Translations under genes and position numbers: made by a program | Assembly: GCF_008124885.1 (NCBI RefSeq) | Contig: NZ_VNHX01000005.1 | Location: 166,761 to 230,760, forward strand | DNA length: 64,000 bases | From: Sphingobacterium allocomposti | GTDB lineage: Bacteria; Bacteroidota; Bacteroidia; Sphingobacteriales; Sphingobacteriaceae | Direction: 5' to 3' | Notes under the pieces: model-generated | What the model was told of the DNA's origin: nothing | Seen by the model: only the letters and a program-made list of their open reading frames with translations | Database searches by the model: none | Shown: positions 17,419 to 27,440 of the stretch, piece after piece | How positions within the stretch are numbered: position 1 is the stretch's first letter | Layout: each line of letters starts with the position of its first letter

Positions 17419-18777
17419 ATGAGACTTTTTTTAACATACATGGCCCTTGGCCTATATGCCTTTAGTTGCACATCCCCGTCGGGGGATTCGACGCAGGCCA
17501 TAAATCAGCGGACCGAACAGTCCGACGACTCTCTGCTGTCCCTGGTGCAGAAACAAACGTTTCAATATTTCTGGGAGGGAGCAGAACCAAACTCAGGACT
17601 TGCACGGGAGCGTATTCACCTTGACGGCGACTATCCGGAGAACGACAAAAATGTCGTGACTATCGGAGGAAGCGGTTTTGGGCTCATGGCCATACTGGTT
17701 GGTATACACAACGAGTATATCAGCACGGAGGCCGGCCGCAATCACATAGAACGGTCGCTAACCTTTCTCGACAGTATACAACGCTTCCAAGGAGCCTGGT
17801 CGCACTGGTACTTTGGCGATACCGGAAAGCCGAAGGCATTCAGCAAGAACGACGATGGCGGCGATATTGTAGAAACAGCGTTTATGGCGCAGGCGCTAAT
17901 CTGTATCCGGGAGTTTTATAAAGACGGCAGCGAGGCCGACAAGAAGGTGGCCGAAATGGCGGACAAACTATGGAAAGGAATCAACTGGGATTTCTACCGC
18001 AATGGCAAAGATGTACTCTACTGGCATTGGAGCCCGAACCACGGCTGGGGCATGAACCACGCCATACAGGGGTTCGACGAGTGTATGATCGCTTACATAC
18101 TGGCGGCCTCCTCTCCTACGCACCCCATTCCGGCATCAACCTACCACGAAGGATGGGCACGCGGCGGTGCGATCCGCTCTACAGCAGAGAAATACGGTAT
18201 TCCAACGATCGTTAAACATAACGCAAAGGAAGGCGAAGTTGGACCGCTCTTCTGGGCACATTATTCATTTCTTGGCTTAAACCCCAAGGGACTATCCGAT
18301 CAATATGCCAACTACGAAGACGTGGTAACAAACCACACGAAAATCAATATCGCTTATGCTGAACAGAACCCAAAGCAGTTCAAAGGCTATGGCGCCGACA
18401 AAGGCTGGGGATGGACGGCTAGCTACTCCACCAACGGCTACAATGCCCACCATCCAGATAATGACCCGACCGGTGTTATCTCTCCTACCGCCGCCCTGTC
18501 TTCGATGCCTTACACTCCAAAGGAGAGCCTTGCCTTCATGCGTTATTTAACAGACAGCATTGGAGAAAAAGTTTGGGGCCGGTATGGTTTTTACGACGCC
18601 TATAGCGAATCCGAAAACTGGTTTCCCCAACGTTACCTCGCCATCGATCAAGGACCTATTGTCGTTATGATACAAAACTATAAAGACGCCTTTATCTGGA
18701 ATCTGTTTATGCAGGCCCCCGACGTACAGGCGGGCTTACGAAAGTTAGGTTTTCAGAGCACATATTTAAAAAATTAA
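17419..18777 (+). CDS. GH144-type beta-1,2-glucanase (glucoamylase-domain lipoprotein)
   Basis: About 452 residues. A lipoprotein signal (MRLFLTYMALGLYAFSC) is followed by one alpha/alpha-barrel domain of the glucoamylase type with motifs FQYFWEGAEPNSGLARER, GGSGFGLMAI, WHWSPNHGWGMNHAIQGFDECM and FWAHYSFLGLNPKG. This pattern matches GH144, whose characterised members hydrolyse beta-1,2-glucans. An upstream in-frame ATG (17380) exists, but 17419 follows a purine-rich stretch and begins the signal peptide. The GH43-like gene starts three bases after its stop. The family assignment is from memory of the motif pattern. Confidence 0.8.
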   Translation: MRLFLTYMALGLYAFSCTSPSGDSTQAINQRTEQSDDSLLSLVQKQTFQYFWEGAEPNSGLARERIHLDGDYPENDKNVVTIGGSGFGLMAILVGIHNEYISTEAGRNHIERSLTFLDSIQRFQGAWSHWYFGDTGKPKAFSKNDDGGDIVETAFMAQALICIREFYKDGSEADKKVAEMADKLWKGINWDFYRNGKDVLYWHWSPNHGWGMNHAIQGFDECMIAYILAASSPTHPIPASTYHEGWARGGAIRSTAEKYGIPTIVKHNAKEGEVGPLFWAHYSFLGLNPKGLSDQYANYEDVVTNHTKINIAYAEQNPKQFKGYGADKGWGWTASYSTNGYNAHHPDNDPTGVISPTAALSSMPYTPKESLAFMRYLTDSIGEKVWGRYGFYDAYSESENWFPQRYLAIDQGPIVVMIQNYKDAFIWNLFMQAPDVQAGLRKLGFQSTYLKN

Positions 18778-18780
18778 ACC

Positions 18781-20526
18781 ATGCGTTCGATCTTCATATT
18801 GATAGGAACCATTTTAGCCGCGGCCGCCTGGGGGCAGGCCAACCATACGCCTCAAACATACTGCAACCCGATCAACCTGGATTACGGCTACACCCCTATA
18901 CCCAATTTCTCCGAGTGGGGGCGCCACCGTGCAACAGCAGATCCTGTCATCGTGAACTACAACAACGATTACTATCTGTTCAGCACAAACCAGTGGGGAT
19001 ATTGGTGGAGCCCGGACATGAGCAACTGGACATTTAAACCCCGCAAATTCCTACGCCCCTGGAATGGCGATGTATACGATGAACTATGTGCTCCGGCCGT
19101 GGGCGTCGTCGGCGACACAATGCTTGTGTTCGGAAGCACGTATACGGATAACTTTACCATCTGGATGAGCACCAACCCGAAGGATAACGAATGGAAACCG
19201 CTCGTCGACAGCTTCGAAATCGGCGGATGGGACCCCGATTTCTTTACGGATAGCGATGGGCGCTTTTACATGTACAATGGTAGTAGCAATCGCTATCCTC
19301 TATACGGCATCGAATTAGACAGAAAAACCATGAAGCCCAAAGGAACGCGTAAGGAACTGCTTTATTTGGAGGACTGGCGCTACGGATGGCAACGTTTTGG
19401 CGAATACATGGACAACACCTTCCTGGATCCTTTTCTGGAGGGTGCACACATGACCAAGCACAACGGCAAATACTATTTCCAGTTCGCTGCACCGGGAACA
19501 GAGTTCAGCGGCTATGCGGACGGCGTCGCCGTTGGAGAGTCTCCTTTGGGACCTTTTGTCAAACAATCGGATCCCCTAAGCTATAAGCCGGGCGGCTTTG
19601 CGCGCGGCGCAGGCCACGGGTCGACCTTTCTGGACAAACATGGACACTACTGGCACGTCTCGACCATCGTACTGGGCGTAAAAAACAACTTCGAGCGGCG
19701 GCTCGGTATATGGCCGACATACTTTGATCAAGATGATATTATGTACAGTAATACCGCGTTCGGCGACTATCCACATTATCTGCCTGATCATAGCAAAGCC
19801 GGCCAGTTTACAGGATGGATGCTCCTTAACTACAAGAAGCCCGTTTCAGCATCCTCTACCTTCGGCGCTTATACGGCCAACCACGCCGTCGACGAAAGTA
19901 TGAAGACCTACTGGAGCGCCTCTTCGGGCAAAAAGGGCGAGTGGATCAGTACCGATCTCGGCGACATTTCGACCGTATACGCCCTACAAATCAACTACGC
20001 TGATCAGGATGTAGACAGCAGCTTTCTGGGAAAGATGAAAGACATCTACCATCAATATAAGATACTGGCTTCTTTAGATGGAAAAAAATGGCAGACCATC
20101 GTCGATAAAAGCGGAAATAAAACTGACGTACCACACGACTACATCGAGCTTGGCGAGCCCGTAAAGGCACGCTATATTAAACTGGAGAATGTACACGTGC
20201 CTTCCGGCAAATTCGCTATCAGCGGGCTACGCATTTTCGGCAAGGGAGCGAAGACACCTCCCCCGGCCGTAAATCAATTCATAGTCATGCGCACCGAGAA
20301 AGACAAACGCAGTGCCTGGATCAAGTGGACCCCAGTAAGCGAGGCTTATGCCTACAATATCTATACCGGACTGGCGCCCGACAAGCTCTACAACTGTATC
20401 ATGGTACACGATGCAAACGAATACTACTATAAAGCCATGGACAGCCAAAAGCCCTATTACTTTACTATAGAGGCTATCAACGAAAATGGTGTGTCCGAAC
20501 GTTTTCCCGTAGTTAAAGTGGATTAA
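18781..20526 (+). CDS. GH43-like glycoside hydrolase with discoidin and Fn3-like domains
   Basis: 581 residues with a signal peptide ending near GQA. The five-bladed propeller domain (about residues 28-345) shows the acidic positions expected in clan GH-F: D54 in TADPVIV, D151 in WDPDFF and E220 in FLEGAHM. A discoidin (F5/8 type C) domain follows at about 350-490 and a fibronectin-III-like tail at about 495-581. Known GH43 enzymes mostly act on arabinose and xylose linkages, so its role beside a GH144 and a GH3 is unclear. It may remove a substituent from the glucan. It is co-transcribed with the GH144 gene (3-base gap). Confidence 0.8.
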   Translation: MRSIFILIGTILAAAAWGQANHTPQTYCNPINLDYGYTPIPNFSEWGRHRATADPVIVNYNNDYYLFSTNQWGYWWSPDMSNWTFKPRKFLRPWNGDVYDELCAPAVGVVGDTMLVFGSTYTDNFTIWMSTNPKDNEWKPLVDSFEIGGWDPDFFTDSDGRFYMYNGSSNRYPLYGIELDRKTMKPKGTRKELLYLEDWRYGWQRFGEYMDNTFLDPFLEGAHMTKHNGKYYFQFAAPGTEFSGYADGVAVGESPLGPFVKQSDPLSYKPGGFARGAGHGSTFLDKHGHYWHVSTIVLGVKNNFERRLGIWPTYFDQDDIMYSNTAFGDYPHYLPDHSKAGQFTGWMLLNYKKPVSASSTFGAYTANHAVDESMKTYWSASSGKKGEWISTDLGDISTVYALQINYADQDVDSSFLGKMKDIYHQYKILASLDGKKWQTIVDKSGNKTDVPHDYIELGEPVKARYIKLENVHVPSGKFAISGLRIFGKGAKTPPPAVNQFIVMRTEKDKRSAWIKWTPVSEAYAYNIYTGLAPDKLYNCIMVHDANEYYYKAMDSQKPYYFTIEAINENGVSERFPVVKVD

Positions 20527-20670
20527 AAACAACAGCTTGATTCTTTTTAAGATACAGCCAGCTTGCCATAAACGATAATATACGCAAGTTCCACCGCCAT
20601 TAAAGAACAAACCGAGCATAAAGAGCTCGTCTGTACAAATGAATTTAAATACTTATAGATAAATATTCGG

Positions 20671-22950
20671 ATGAAAAAAATAGCGATATGGATGCTCAGC
20701 TTTGCAGCGACGTGCAGCTGGAGCGTCAAAGCCCAGACCGATCCAAAAATGGAAACATTCATTTCAGGATTGATGAGCAAGATGACGGTGGAAGAGAAAA
20801 TCGGCCAGTTAAATCTGGTCACGGGCGGAGAAGCGGTCACCGGATCGGTGGTGTCGACAGGCGTCGAGACGAAAATAAAAGCGGGGCAGATCGGAGGTAT
20901 CTTCAGCATGTCCTCTCCTTCTAAAATCCGCGCAGCACAAGAGCTGGCAGTGAAACATTCGCGGCTCGGGATCCCTATCATCTTTGGGATGGATGTGATA
21001 CACGGCTATAAGACCATGTTTCCTATCCCGCTAGGCCTCGCGGCCACGTGGGACATGGACCTTATCCGCGAGACCGCACGCATCGCCGCTGTAGAGGCTA
21101 CAGCAGACGGTTTAAACTGGACTTTTTCGCCGATGGTGGACATCTCGAGGGACCCACGTTGGGGACGCATCTCTGAAGGAAGCGGCGAAGACACCTACCT
21201 CAGTGCGCGCATCGCCGCCGAAATGGTCAAAGGCTACCAAGGCAGTAACCTTGCAGCCAACAACACGCTTATGGCCTGTGTTAAACACTTTGCGCTATAC
21301 GGAGCCGCCGAATCAGGACGCGACTATAACACGACCGACATGAGCTTACACCGCATGTACAATGAGTACCTGCCTCCTTACAAGGCCGCCATCGACGCGG
21401 GAGCATGGACCGTCATGGCTTCATTCAACGATATCAACGGCGTACCCGCCACTGCCAACAAATGGCTATTGACCGACGTACTGCGCAAGCAATGGGGCTT
21501 CAATGGAATGGTGGTAACGGACTACACCGGCATCAATGAACTTGTCGATCATGGATTAGGCGACCTGCAAACCGTTTCTGCCCTCGCCTTGAAGGCAGGC
21601 ATACATATGGATATGGTCGGCGAAGGATTCTTAACAACCTTGAAAAAATCGCTCGATGAAGGTAAGGTGTCTATAGAAGAGATAGACGAAGCGTGCCGCC
21701 TTGTCTTGAAAGCTAAATATAAATTAGGCTTGTTCGACGATCCATACCGCTACTGCGACGAGGAACGGGCGAAAGGCAACATTCTCACACCTGCCCACCT
21801 GGCAAAGGCCCGCGAAACGGCTGCCAAATCGTTTGTCCTATTGAAAAACGACAAGCAGACACTTCCGCTGAAGAAGAACGGCACGGTGGCCTTGATCGGT
21901 CCGCTCGCTAATACAGGTCCCAATATGCCCGGCACCTGGAGCGTCAGCGCCGACCTGGAAAACACCCCCAGCTTACTGGAAGGCATGCGCGCCGTGCTCG
22001 GCGGCCAGGTAGACATCGTACACCACCTGGGGGCCAACCTGATGTCCGACCCTCACTATCAAGAGCGGGCTACCATGTTTGGCCGCACGATCCCCCGCGA
22101 TGAACGCCCCGAAGAGCAAATTATTGCAGAAGCACTAGAAGTGGCAAAATCAGCAGACGTCATTGTCGCCGCGTTGGGAGAATCGTCTGAGATGAGCGGC
22201 GAAAGTTCCAGCCGCACCGACCTTGGCATACCTGATACACAACGGCGTCTTCTCGAAGCACTGTTACAAACCGGCAAGCCCGTAGTTTTAGTGTTATTTA
22301 CCGGCCGCCCGTTGACACTCACCTGGGAACACGAACATGTACCGGCTATACTCAACGTCTGGTTTGGAGGAACAGAGACAGGAAAAGCTGTTGCCGATGT
22401 GCTGTTTGGCGATGTGAATCCGTCAGGAAAACTTCCCGCAACCTTTCCGCAAAACGTCGGACAGATCCCGCTCTATTATAGCGCAAAAAACACGGGACGT
22501 CCGCTCGCAGAAGGTGCGTGGTTTCAAAAGTTCCGGTCCAACTACCTCGACGTAAACAACCAACCCTTGTACCCATTCGGTTATGGACTGAGCTATAGCA
22601 CATTCGAATACAGTGATATCCGATTAGACAAAAACAGCATCACAGCAGACGAAAAAATCTTAGCAACAGTGACAGTTAAAAATACGGGCAATTACGATGG
22701 CGAGGAAGTCGTTCAGTTGTATTTGCGCGACAGCTATGCGTCCGTTACCCGTCCCGTAAAAGAGCTGAAGGCGTTTCAAAAGATCTTCCTAAAAAAAGGA
22801 GAGAGCCGGGATGTTAGTTTCGAGATCGGCATCGACGACTTGAAATTCTATAACAACGAGTTACAGTGGGAAGCCGAGCCGGGCGACTTCGTCGTCTTTA
22901 TCGGAACAAACTCCCGAGATTTAAAAGAAGCAAAATTTACACTACGCTAG
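20671..22950 (+). CDS. bglX: GH3 beta-glucosidase (BglX type)
   Basis: 759 residues with a signal peptide (cleavage near SVKAQ), so probably periplasmic. The GH3 N-terminal barrel has KHFALYGAAESGRDYN and the nucleophile D284 in MVVTDYTG. The C-terminal sandwich has GESSEMSGESSSR, which holds the likely acid/base, and VWFGGTETGKAVADVLFGD. A fibronectin-III-like end follows with LYLRD. In this locus it would cut sophoro-oligosaccharides to glucose. The 144-base gap from the GH43-like gene is long enough for its own promoter. A terminator follows. Confidence 0.92.
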   Translation: MKKIAIWMLSFAATCSWSVKAQTDPKMETFISGLMSKMTVEEKIGQLNLVTGGEAVTGSVVSTGVETKIKAGQIGGIFSMSSPSKIRAAQELAVKHSRLGIPIIFGMDVIHGYKTMFPIPLGLAATWDMDLIRETARIAAVEATADGLNWTFSPMVDISRDPRWGRISEGSGEDTYLSARIAAEMVKGYQGSNLAANNTLMACVKHFALYGAAESGRDYNTTDMSLHRMYNEYLPPYKAAIDAGAWTVMASFNDINGVPATANKWLLTDVLRKQWGFNGMVVTDYTGINELVDHGLGDLQTVSALALKAGIHMDMVGEGFLTTLKKSLDEGKVSIEEIDEACRLVLKAKYKLGLFDDPYRYCDEERAKGNILTPAHLAKARETAAKSFVLLKNDKQTLPLKKNGTVALIGPLANTGPNMPGTWSVSADLENTPSLLEGMRAVLGGQVDIVHHLGANLMSDPHYQERATMFGRTIPRDERPEEQIIAEALEVAKSADVIVAALGESSEMSGESSSRTDLGIPDTQRRLLEALLQTGKPVVLVLFTGRPLTLTWEHEHVPAILNVWFGGTETGKAVADVLFGDVNPSGKLPATFPQNVGQIPLYYSAKNTGRPLAEGAWFQKFRSNYLDVNNQPLYPFGYGLSYSTFEYSDIRLDKNSITADEKILATVTVKNTGNYDGEEVVQLYLRDSYASVTRPVKELKAFQKIFLKKGESRDVSFEIGIDDLKFYNNELQWEAEPGDFVVFIGTNSRDLKEAKFTLR

Positions 22951-22969
22951 GCATTTGGGTTGGTTAGTT

Positions 22970-23003
22970 GAAGCCGCTCTCCGCTATTGGAGGCGGCTTC
23001 TTT
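22970..23003 (+). terminator. Terminator at the end of the glucan locus
   Basis: Stem GAAGCCGC/GCGGCTTC (22970-22977 with 22993-23000), extended by CTCC/GGAG past one bulged base, then TTT. Confidence 0.75.
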
Positions 23004-23087
23004 GTAAGCTATAAAGCTGTCGGGATCTGCTATCATAAAGCTGTAGAGGCCTAAATCTGCATATATCTACGTCGCTAAGCTCTTCCG

Positions 23088-23918
23088 CTAAAAGCCGATC
23101 TCGTCGGGGTTTAATCCTGAAAATCCGCTGATAGCCATATTTTTTATAGCGTTTACATCTTCATCAGCAATGACGAATCGGTCAAAGTGAAGGTTACTTT
23201 CTATATTTTTTGGATTTGTGGACTTAGGCAACACGACAAGTCCCTGCTGCAGCAGAAACTGTATACATAATGTGGCTACCGAGACCCCATATTTGACCGC
23301 TAAGGCAACCAGTGTCTCATCCTGAAGAAGACGTCCCGACCCGATGGGGCTCCATGCTTCCACCACCATCTCATTCTCCCTGCAGTACTCCACTGTCTCG
23401 GTCTGGAGATAACCTGGGTGTATTTCCAGCTGATTGACCATTGGCTTCACCGAAGCAACCTCCAGGATAGCGGCAACGTGATGTTTCAGGAAGTTGCTTA
23501 AGCCGATCGCTCTAACCTTGCCCGCCGCATACAACTCCTCCAACGCCCTCCATGTGTCTGCATTCTCCTGTGGGGCATTCTCCCGCTTCGCGTTGGCGGG
23601 CCAATGTATGAGATAAAGGTCCAAGTATTCCGTCTGTAAGCGTTCCAGCGACGCTTCGAAAGCCTTCAGCGTATTGTCATATCCTCTGTCGCTGTTCCAT
23701 ACCTTAGACGTAATAAAGAGAGACGAACGATCTATCCCGCTAGCTTTGATTGCGTTGCCTATTTCCCTTTCATTTCCATATACAGCAGCCGTATCAATGT
23801 GCTTATAACCAACCTTTAAAGCTGTTCCTGTCACCTCCTCAATGCGTTCCGTGAGCTGCCATGTACCAAATCCAATGGCCGGAATTTCAACACCGTTATA
23901 CAATTTTATCATTTCCAT
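23088..23918 (-). CDS. Aldo/keto reductase
   Basis: 276 residues, a typical NADPH-dependent AKR barrel of the 2,5-diketo-gluconate reductase-like group. The catalytic tetrad is visible: D42 and Y47 in HIDTAAVYGNE, K72 in ITSKVW and H105 in LIHWP. The cofactor-site motif VLPKSTNPKNIESN lies near the C-terminus. The substrate cannot be inferred. It is divergent from parC and convergent with the GH3 gene. Confidence 0.9.
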   Translation of the reverse strand: MEMIKLYNGVEIPAIGFGTWQLTERIEEVTGTALKVGYKHIDTAAVYGNEREIGNAIKASGIDRSSLFITSKVWNSDRGYDNTLKAFEASLERLQTEYLDLYLIHWPANAKRENAPQENADTWRALEELYAAGKVRAIGLSNFLKHHVAAILEVASVKPMVNQLEIHPGYLQTETVEYCRENEMVVEAWSPIGSGRLLQDETLVALAVKYGVSVATLCIQFLLQQGLVVLPKSTNPKNIESNLHFDRFVIADEDVNAIKNMAISGFSGLNPDEIGF

Positions 23919-24060
23919 ATTGTTGTTGTTTCTGTGCTTAAAATTAGCAGAATTCCGGCCAAAAGACCAATGGCACGCTAAAAAATTCGCGATTTTTCTT
24001 ATTTTTACCTGCTTTCAAAGCAACTATTACTGTATCATTACAAAAGCTATTATATCGTAA

Positions 24061-26763
24061 ATGAGCGAAGAAACAAATTTCCCCGCTGAGAACCAAGATG
24101 CCGACAAAGTGGAGCAGGATCATGAGCTGAATAGTACAATCCCTCTTTCGGGACTTTACGAAAATTGGTTTCTTGATTATGCTTCCTATGTTATTCTTGA
24201 CCGGGCCGTGCCCCATATCAACGACGGCTTCAAACCCGTGCAACGCCGTATACTCCACTCACTGAAGGAGATGGACGACGGACGATATAACAAAGCCGCC
24301 AACGTCATTGGAAACACCATGAAGTACCACCCACATGGTGATGCCTCCATTGGCGACGCCATGGTGCAGCTTGGCCAAAAGGACTTACTCATCGACTGCC
24401 AGGGAAACTGGGGCGACCCTATCACCGGCGACTCCGCTGCTGCCCCCCGTTACATCGAAGGCCGGCTATCCAAATTCGCAAACGAAGTCGTATTCAACCC
24501 TGATACGACCGAATGGCAACTGAGCTACGATGGCCGTAATAAGGAGCCCGTGACCTTACCGGTCAAATTCCCCTTATTACTGGCACAAGGTGCCGAAGGT
24601 ATTGCTGTAGGATTGGCCACCAAGATCATGCCGCATAACTTTATCGAGCTGATCGACGGATCCATACAGGTGCTAAAAGGCGAACGGCCTAATATCGTGC
24701 CCGACTTCCCGACAGGTGGGTTAGCTGATGTCTCCAACTACAACGAAGGACGCCGGGGGGGCAAGATCCGGGTTAGAGCAAAAATTGAAGAAAGAGACAA
24801 AAAAACACTGGCAATTACAGAGATACCCTACGGAACCACTACCGGAGGTTTAATAGAAAGCGTGGTTGCAGCCAACGATAAAGGTAAGATCAAGATTAAA
24901 AAAATCGAGGACAACACAGCAGAGAAGGTAGAGATTATCGTACACCTGGCTCCGGGAATATCGCCTGACGTCACGATCGATGCCCTATACGCATTCACTG
25001 CCTGTGAGACGTCCATCTCGCCAAACACCTGTGTCATCATCGATAACAAACCACACTTTATGAGTGTGAATGATGTGTTGATTGAAAACACCAAGCAGAC
25101 CAAAGCGCTTCTCAAAAAAGAACTGGAAATCAAACTTCACGAGCTACAGGAAAAGATTTTCTTTAGTTCGCTCCTGAAAATTTTCATACAGGAAGGCATG
25201 TATAAGCATCCTGACTACGAAAACGCCGGCGATTTCGAAACGGTTGTCGTGGTGCTCAATCGACTATTTGAACCTTTCTTTCCGCAGTTCTACCGGGAGA
25301 TTCTCCCCGAAGACTACAAACGGCTTATCGACAAACCGATGAGCAGCATTACACGTTTTGACGTCGCGAAAGCGGATGAACAGATGAAATCCCTGGAAGA
25401 AGATATCAAACAGGTCCGCAAACACCTGAAAAACCTAACAGAGTATGCCATCGACTGGTTTGAGCACCTCCGCAGCAAATATAGCAAAGGGAGGGAGCGG
25501 AAAACAGAAATCCGCGTGTTCGACAAGGTAGAAGCTACGCAGGTCGCACTTGCCAACGCTAAGCTATACGTGAATCGGGCGGAAGGATTTATAGGCACAG
25601 GAATGCGTAAGGACGAATTCGTGTCCGAATGCTCGGACATTGATGATATCATTGTGTTTCGCGCGGACGGCAAATATGCTGTTGTCAAGGTACAGGAAAA
25701 GGTGTTTGTCGGAAAAGATATCATCCATGTTGCCGTCTTTAAAAAGGGCGATGAACGTACCATCTATAACGCCATTTACAGCGACGGTACCACGGGAACA
25801 AGCTACATCAAGCGTTTTGCCGTCACCGCGGTGACACGGGACAAGGAATACGACATCACCAAAGGTACAAAAGGTTCGAAAGTGCTTTACTTCACGGCTA
25901 ATCCCAACGGAGAAGCCGAAGTTGTCAATATACAGCTAAAACCCCATTCCAAGCTGCGTAAGCTAACTTTTGATCAGGACTTCGCGGAAATCGCGATCAA
26001 AGGACGAGCATCGCAAGGAAATATTGTCTCCAAATATCCGATTAAAAAGATAACATTTAAAAACGCAGGTGTATCGACGCTGGCAGGACGGAAGATATGG
26101 TTTGACGATGTGCTCAGACGACTAAATGCAGATGAACGAGGCCGCTATCTGGGCGAATTTGATGGTGATGACAAGATCCTGCTTGTCTTCCCCGACGGCT
26201 CCTATGAGTTTTCTAGCTTCGACCTGAGCAACCATTTCGACGCAAACATCCTCCGCATGGAGAAATACGACCCTAAACACGTCTATACGGCAATACACCA
26301 AGATGGCAAGTCGGGGACGTACTACGTCAAGCGGTTCGTCTTCGAAGATCAACCAATAGGCAAGCGGGTATCCTTTATTAACGATAGCCCCGGCTCGAAA
26401 CTCATACTATTAACGAATGGACAGGAACCGGTGGTCCGTATCGATCTGTTAAAAGGAAAAACGCAAACGCCCGAAACCATTGACCAGCCGTTGAACGAAA
26501 TCATCGATGTCAAAGGACTGAAAGCACAGGGAAACAGACTGTCTTTCCACACCGTAAAACAGGTCAGTTTACTGACGGCGGAAGTGGACTTAGCCGAAAA
26601 AGTCCGGCCCGCAGAAAGTGCGCCGGAAGAAAAAGAAGCTGCGGACACCGTCCACACCCCTTCCCAAGATGCCGACAACGGACAGACCGACGAGGTCCGG
26701 CTGGAGATAACCAATCCCGACGACATCAACCTGGACGACTCGGGACAGACGACCCTTTTCTAA
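24061..26763 (+). CDS. parC: DNA topoisomerase IV subunit A
   Basis: 900 residues of the GyrA/ParC family. The breakage-reunion domain has the active-site Y131 in AAPRYIEGRL and the quinolone-region segment KYHPHGDASIGDAM. A coiled-coil tower follows, then a C-terminal beta-propeller with degenerate blades. The last 70 residues are acidic and low in complexity. The canonical GyrA box is not evident, and the N-terminus and divergent C-terminal domain fit Bacteroidota ParC. parE is not adjacent. Confidence 0.9.
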   Translation: MSEETNFPAENQDADKVEQDHELNSTIPLSGLYENWFLDYASYVILDRAVPHINDGFKPVQRRILHSLKEMDDGRYNKAANVIGNTMKYHPHGDASIGDAMVQLGQKDLLIDCQGNWGDPITGDSAAAPRYIEGRLSKFANEVVFNPDTTEWQLSYDGRNKEPVTLPVKFPLLLAQGAEGIAVGLATKIMPHNFIELIDGSIQVLKGERPNIVPDFPTGGLADVSNYNEGRRGGKIRVRAKIEERDKKTLAITEIPYGTTTGGLIESVVAANDKGKIKIKKIEDNTAEKVEIIVHLAPGISPDVTIDALYAFTACETSISPNTCVIIDNKPHFMSVNDVLIENTKQTKALLKKELEIKLHELQEKIFFSSLLKIFIQEGMYKHPDYENAGDFETVVVVLNRLFEPFFPQFYREILPEDYKRLIDKPMSSITRFDVAKADEQMKSLEEDIKQVRKHLKNLTEYAIDWFEHLRSKYSKGRERKTEIRVFDKVEATQVALANAKLYVNRAEGFIGTGMRKDEFVSECSDIDDIIVFRADGKYAVVKVQEKVFVGKDIIHVAVFKKGDERTIYNAIYSDGTTGTSYIKRFAVTAVTRDKEYDITKGTKGSKVLYFTANPNGEAEVVNIQLKPHSKLRKLTFDQDFAEIAIKGRASQGNIVSKYPIKKITFKNAGVSTLAGRKIWFDDVLRRLNADERGRYLGEFDGDDKILLVFPDGSYEFSSFDLSNHFDANILRMEKYDPKHVYTAIHQDGKSGTYYVKRFVFEDQPIGKRVSFINDSPGSKLILLTNGQEPVVRIDLLKGKTQTPETIDQPLNEIIDVKGLKAQGNRLSFHTVKQVSLLTAEVDLAEKVRPAESAPEEKEAADTVHTPSQDADNGQTDEVRLEITNPDDINLDDSGQTTLF

Positions 26764-26771
26764 ACACACAA

Positions 26772-26802
26772 AAAGCGCGGACCTCCAAAAGATCCGCGCT
26801 TT
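26772..26802. terminator. Bidirectional terminator between parC and msrA
   Basis: A perfect 10-bp stem AAAGCGCGGA/TCCGCGCTTT (26772-26781 with 26793-26802), A-rich on one side and T-rich on the other, between convergent genes. Confidence 0.85.
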
Positions 26803-26826
26803 ATATTTCACTGCCCGACTGAGGCG

Positions 26827-27342
26827 CTATCCCTGATATTCCTTTAGAAACTTCTGCAATTTAGGCGCAATCACAGCCGCACAGAATGGATTCCCCGGAT
26901 TCTGGTTAAAGTAGTCGTGATGATAATCCTCAGCCTCCCAGAAGGTGACGGCAGGCTCCACCGTGGTCACAATAGGATCAGCAAACACCTGTTCGTCCTC
27001 AAGATGCTGGATAAATTTCTCGGTCGCCTCACGCTGCGCCTCGTTGTGATAAAATACCACCGAACGGTATTGTGTTCCAATATCATTCCCCTGTCGGTTT
27101 AACGTGGTTGGATCGTGCGTCTTAAAGAAGACCTTCAACAGCTCCTCAAAACTGACCTCATGCTCATCAAAGTCAAGCTGAACCACCTCGACATGGTCCG
27201 TATCACCATTACAAACTTCCTTATACGTCGGGTTATCCGTCTTACCGCCCATATATCCCGGCAAGACCGTATTCACGCCTTTGGTATTTTGGAATATCAC
27301 TTCCGTGCACCAAAAGCAGCCACCTCCAAATGTTGCTTTCAT
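26827..27342 (-). CDS. msrA: Peptide-methionine (S)-S-oxide reductase
   Basis: 171 residues with the MsrA signature ATFGGGCFWCTE (catalytic C9, with C12 following) near the N-terminus and the later segments GNDIGTQYRSVVFYH and EDYHHDYF. It repairs oxidised methionine. There is no signal peptide, so it is cytoplasmic. It is convergent with parC. Confidence 0.95.
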   Translation of the reverse strand: MKATFGGGCFWCTEVIFQNTKGVNTVLPGYMGGKTDNPTYKEVCNGDTDHVEVVQLDFDEHEVSFEELLKVFFKTHDPTTLNRQGNDIGTQYRSVVFYHNEAQREATEKFIQHLEDEQVFADPIVTTVEPAVTFWEAEDYHHDYFNQNPGNPFCAAVIAPKLQKFLKEYQG

Positions 27343-27440
27343 TTTACAAGTTCAAATGTTATACATCAAAGTTAGAAAATAATCGAGAAGAAATGGCTCT
27401 TCCGAGCGCTTATGACGTTTAGCCGACACCGCTCTTCTCC

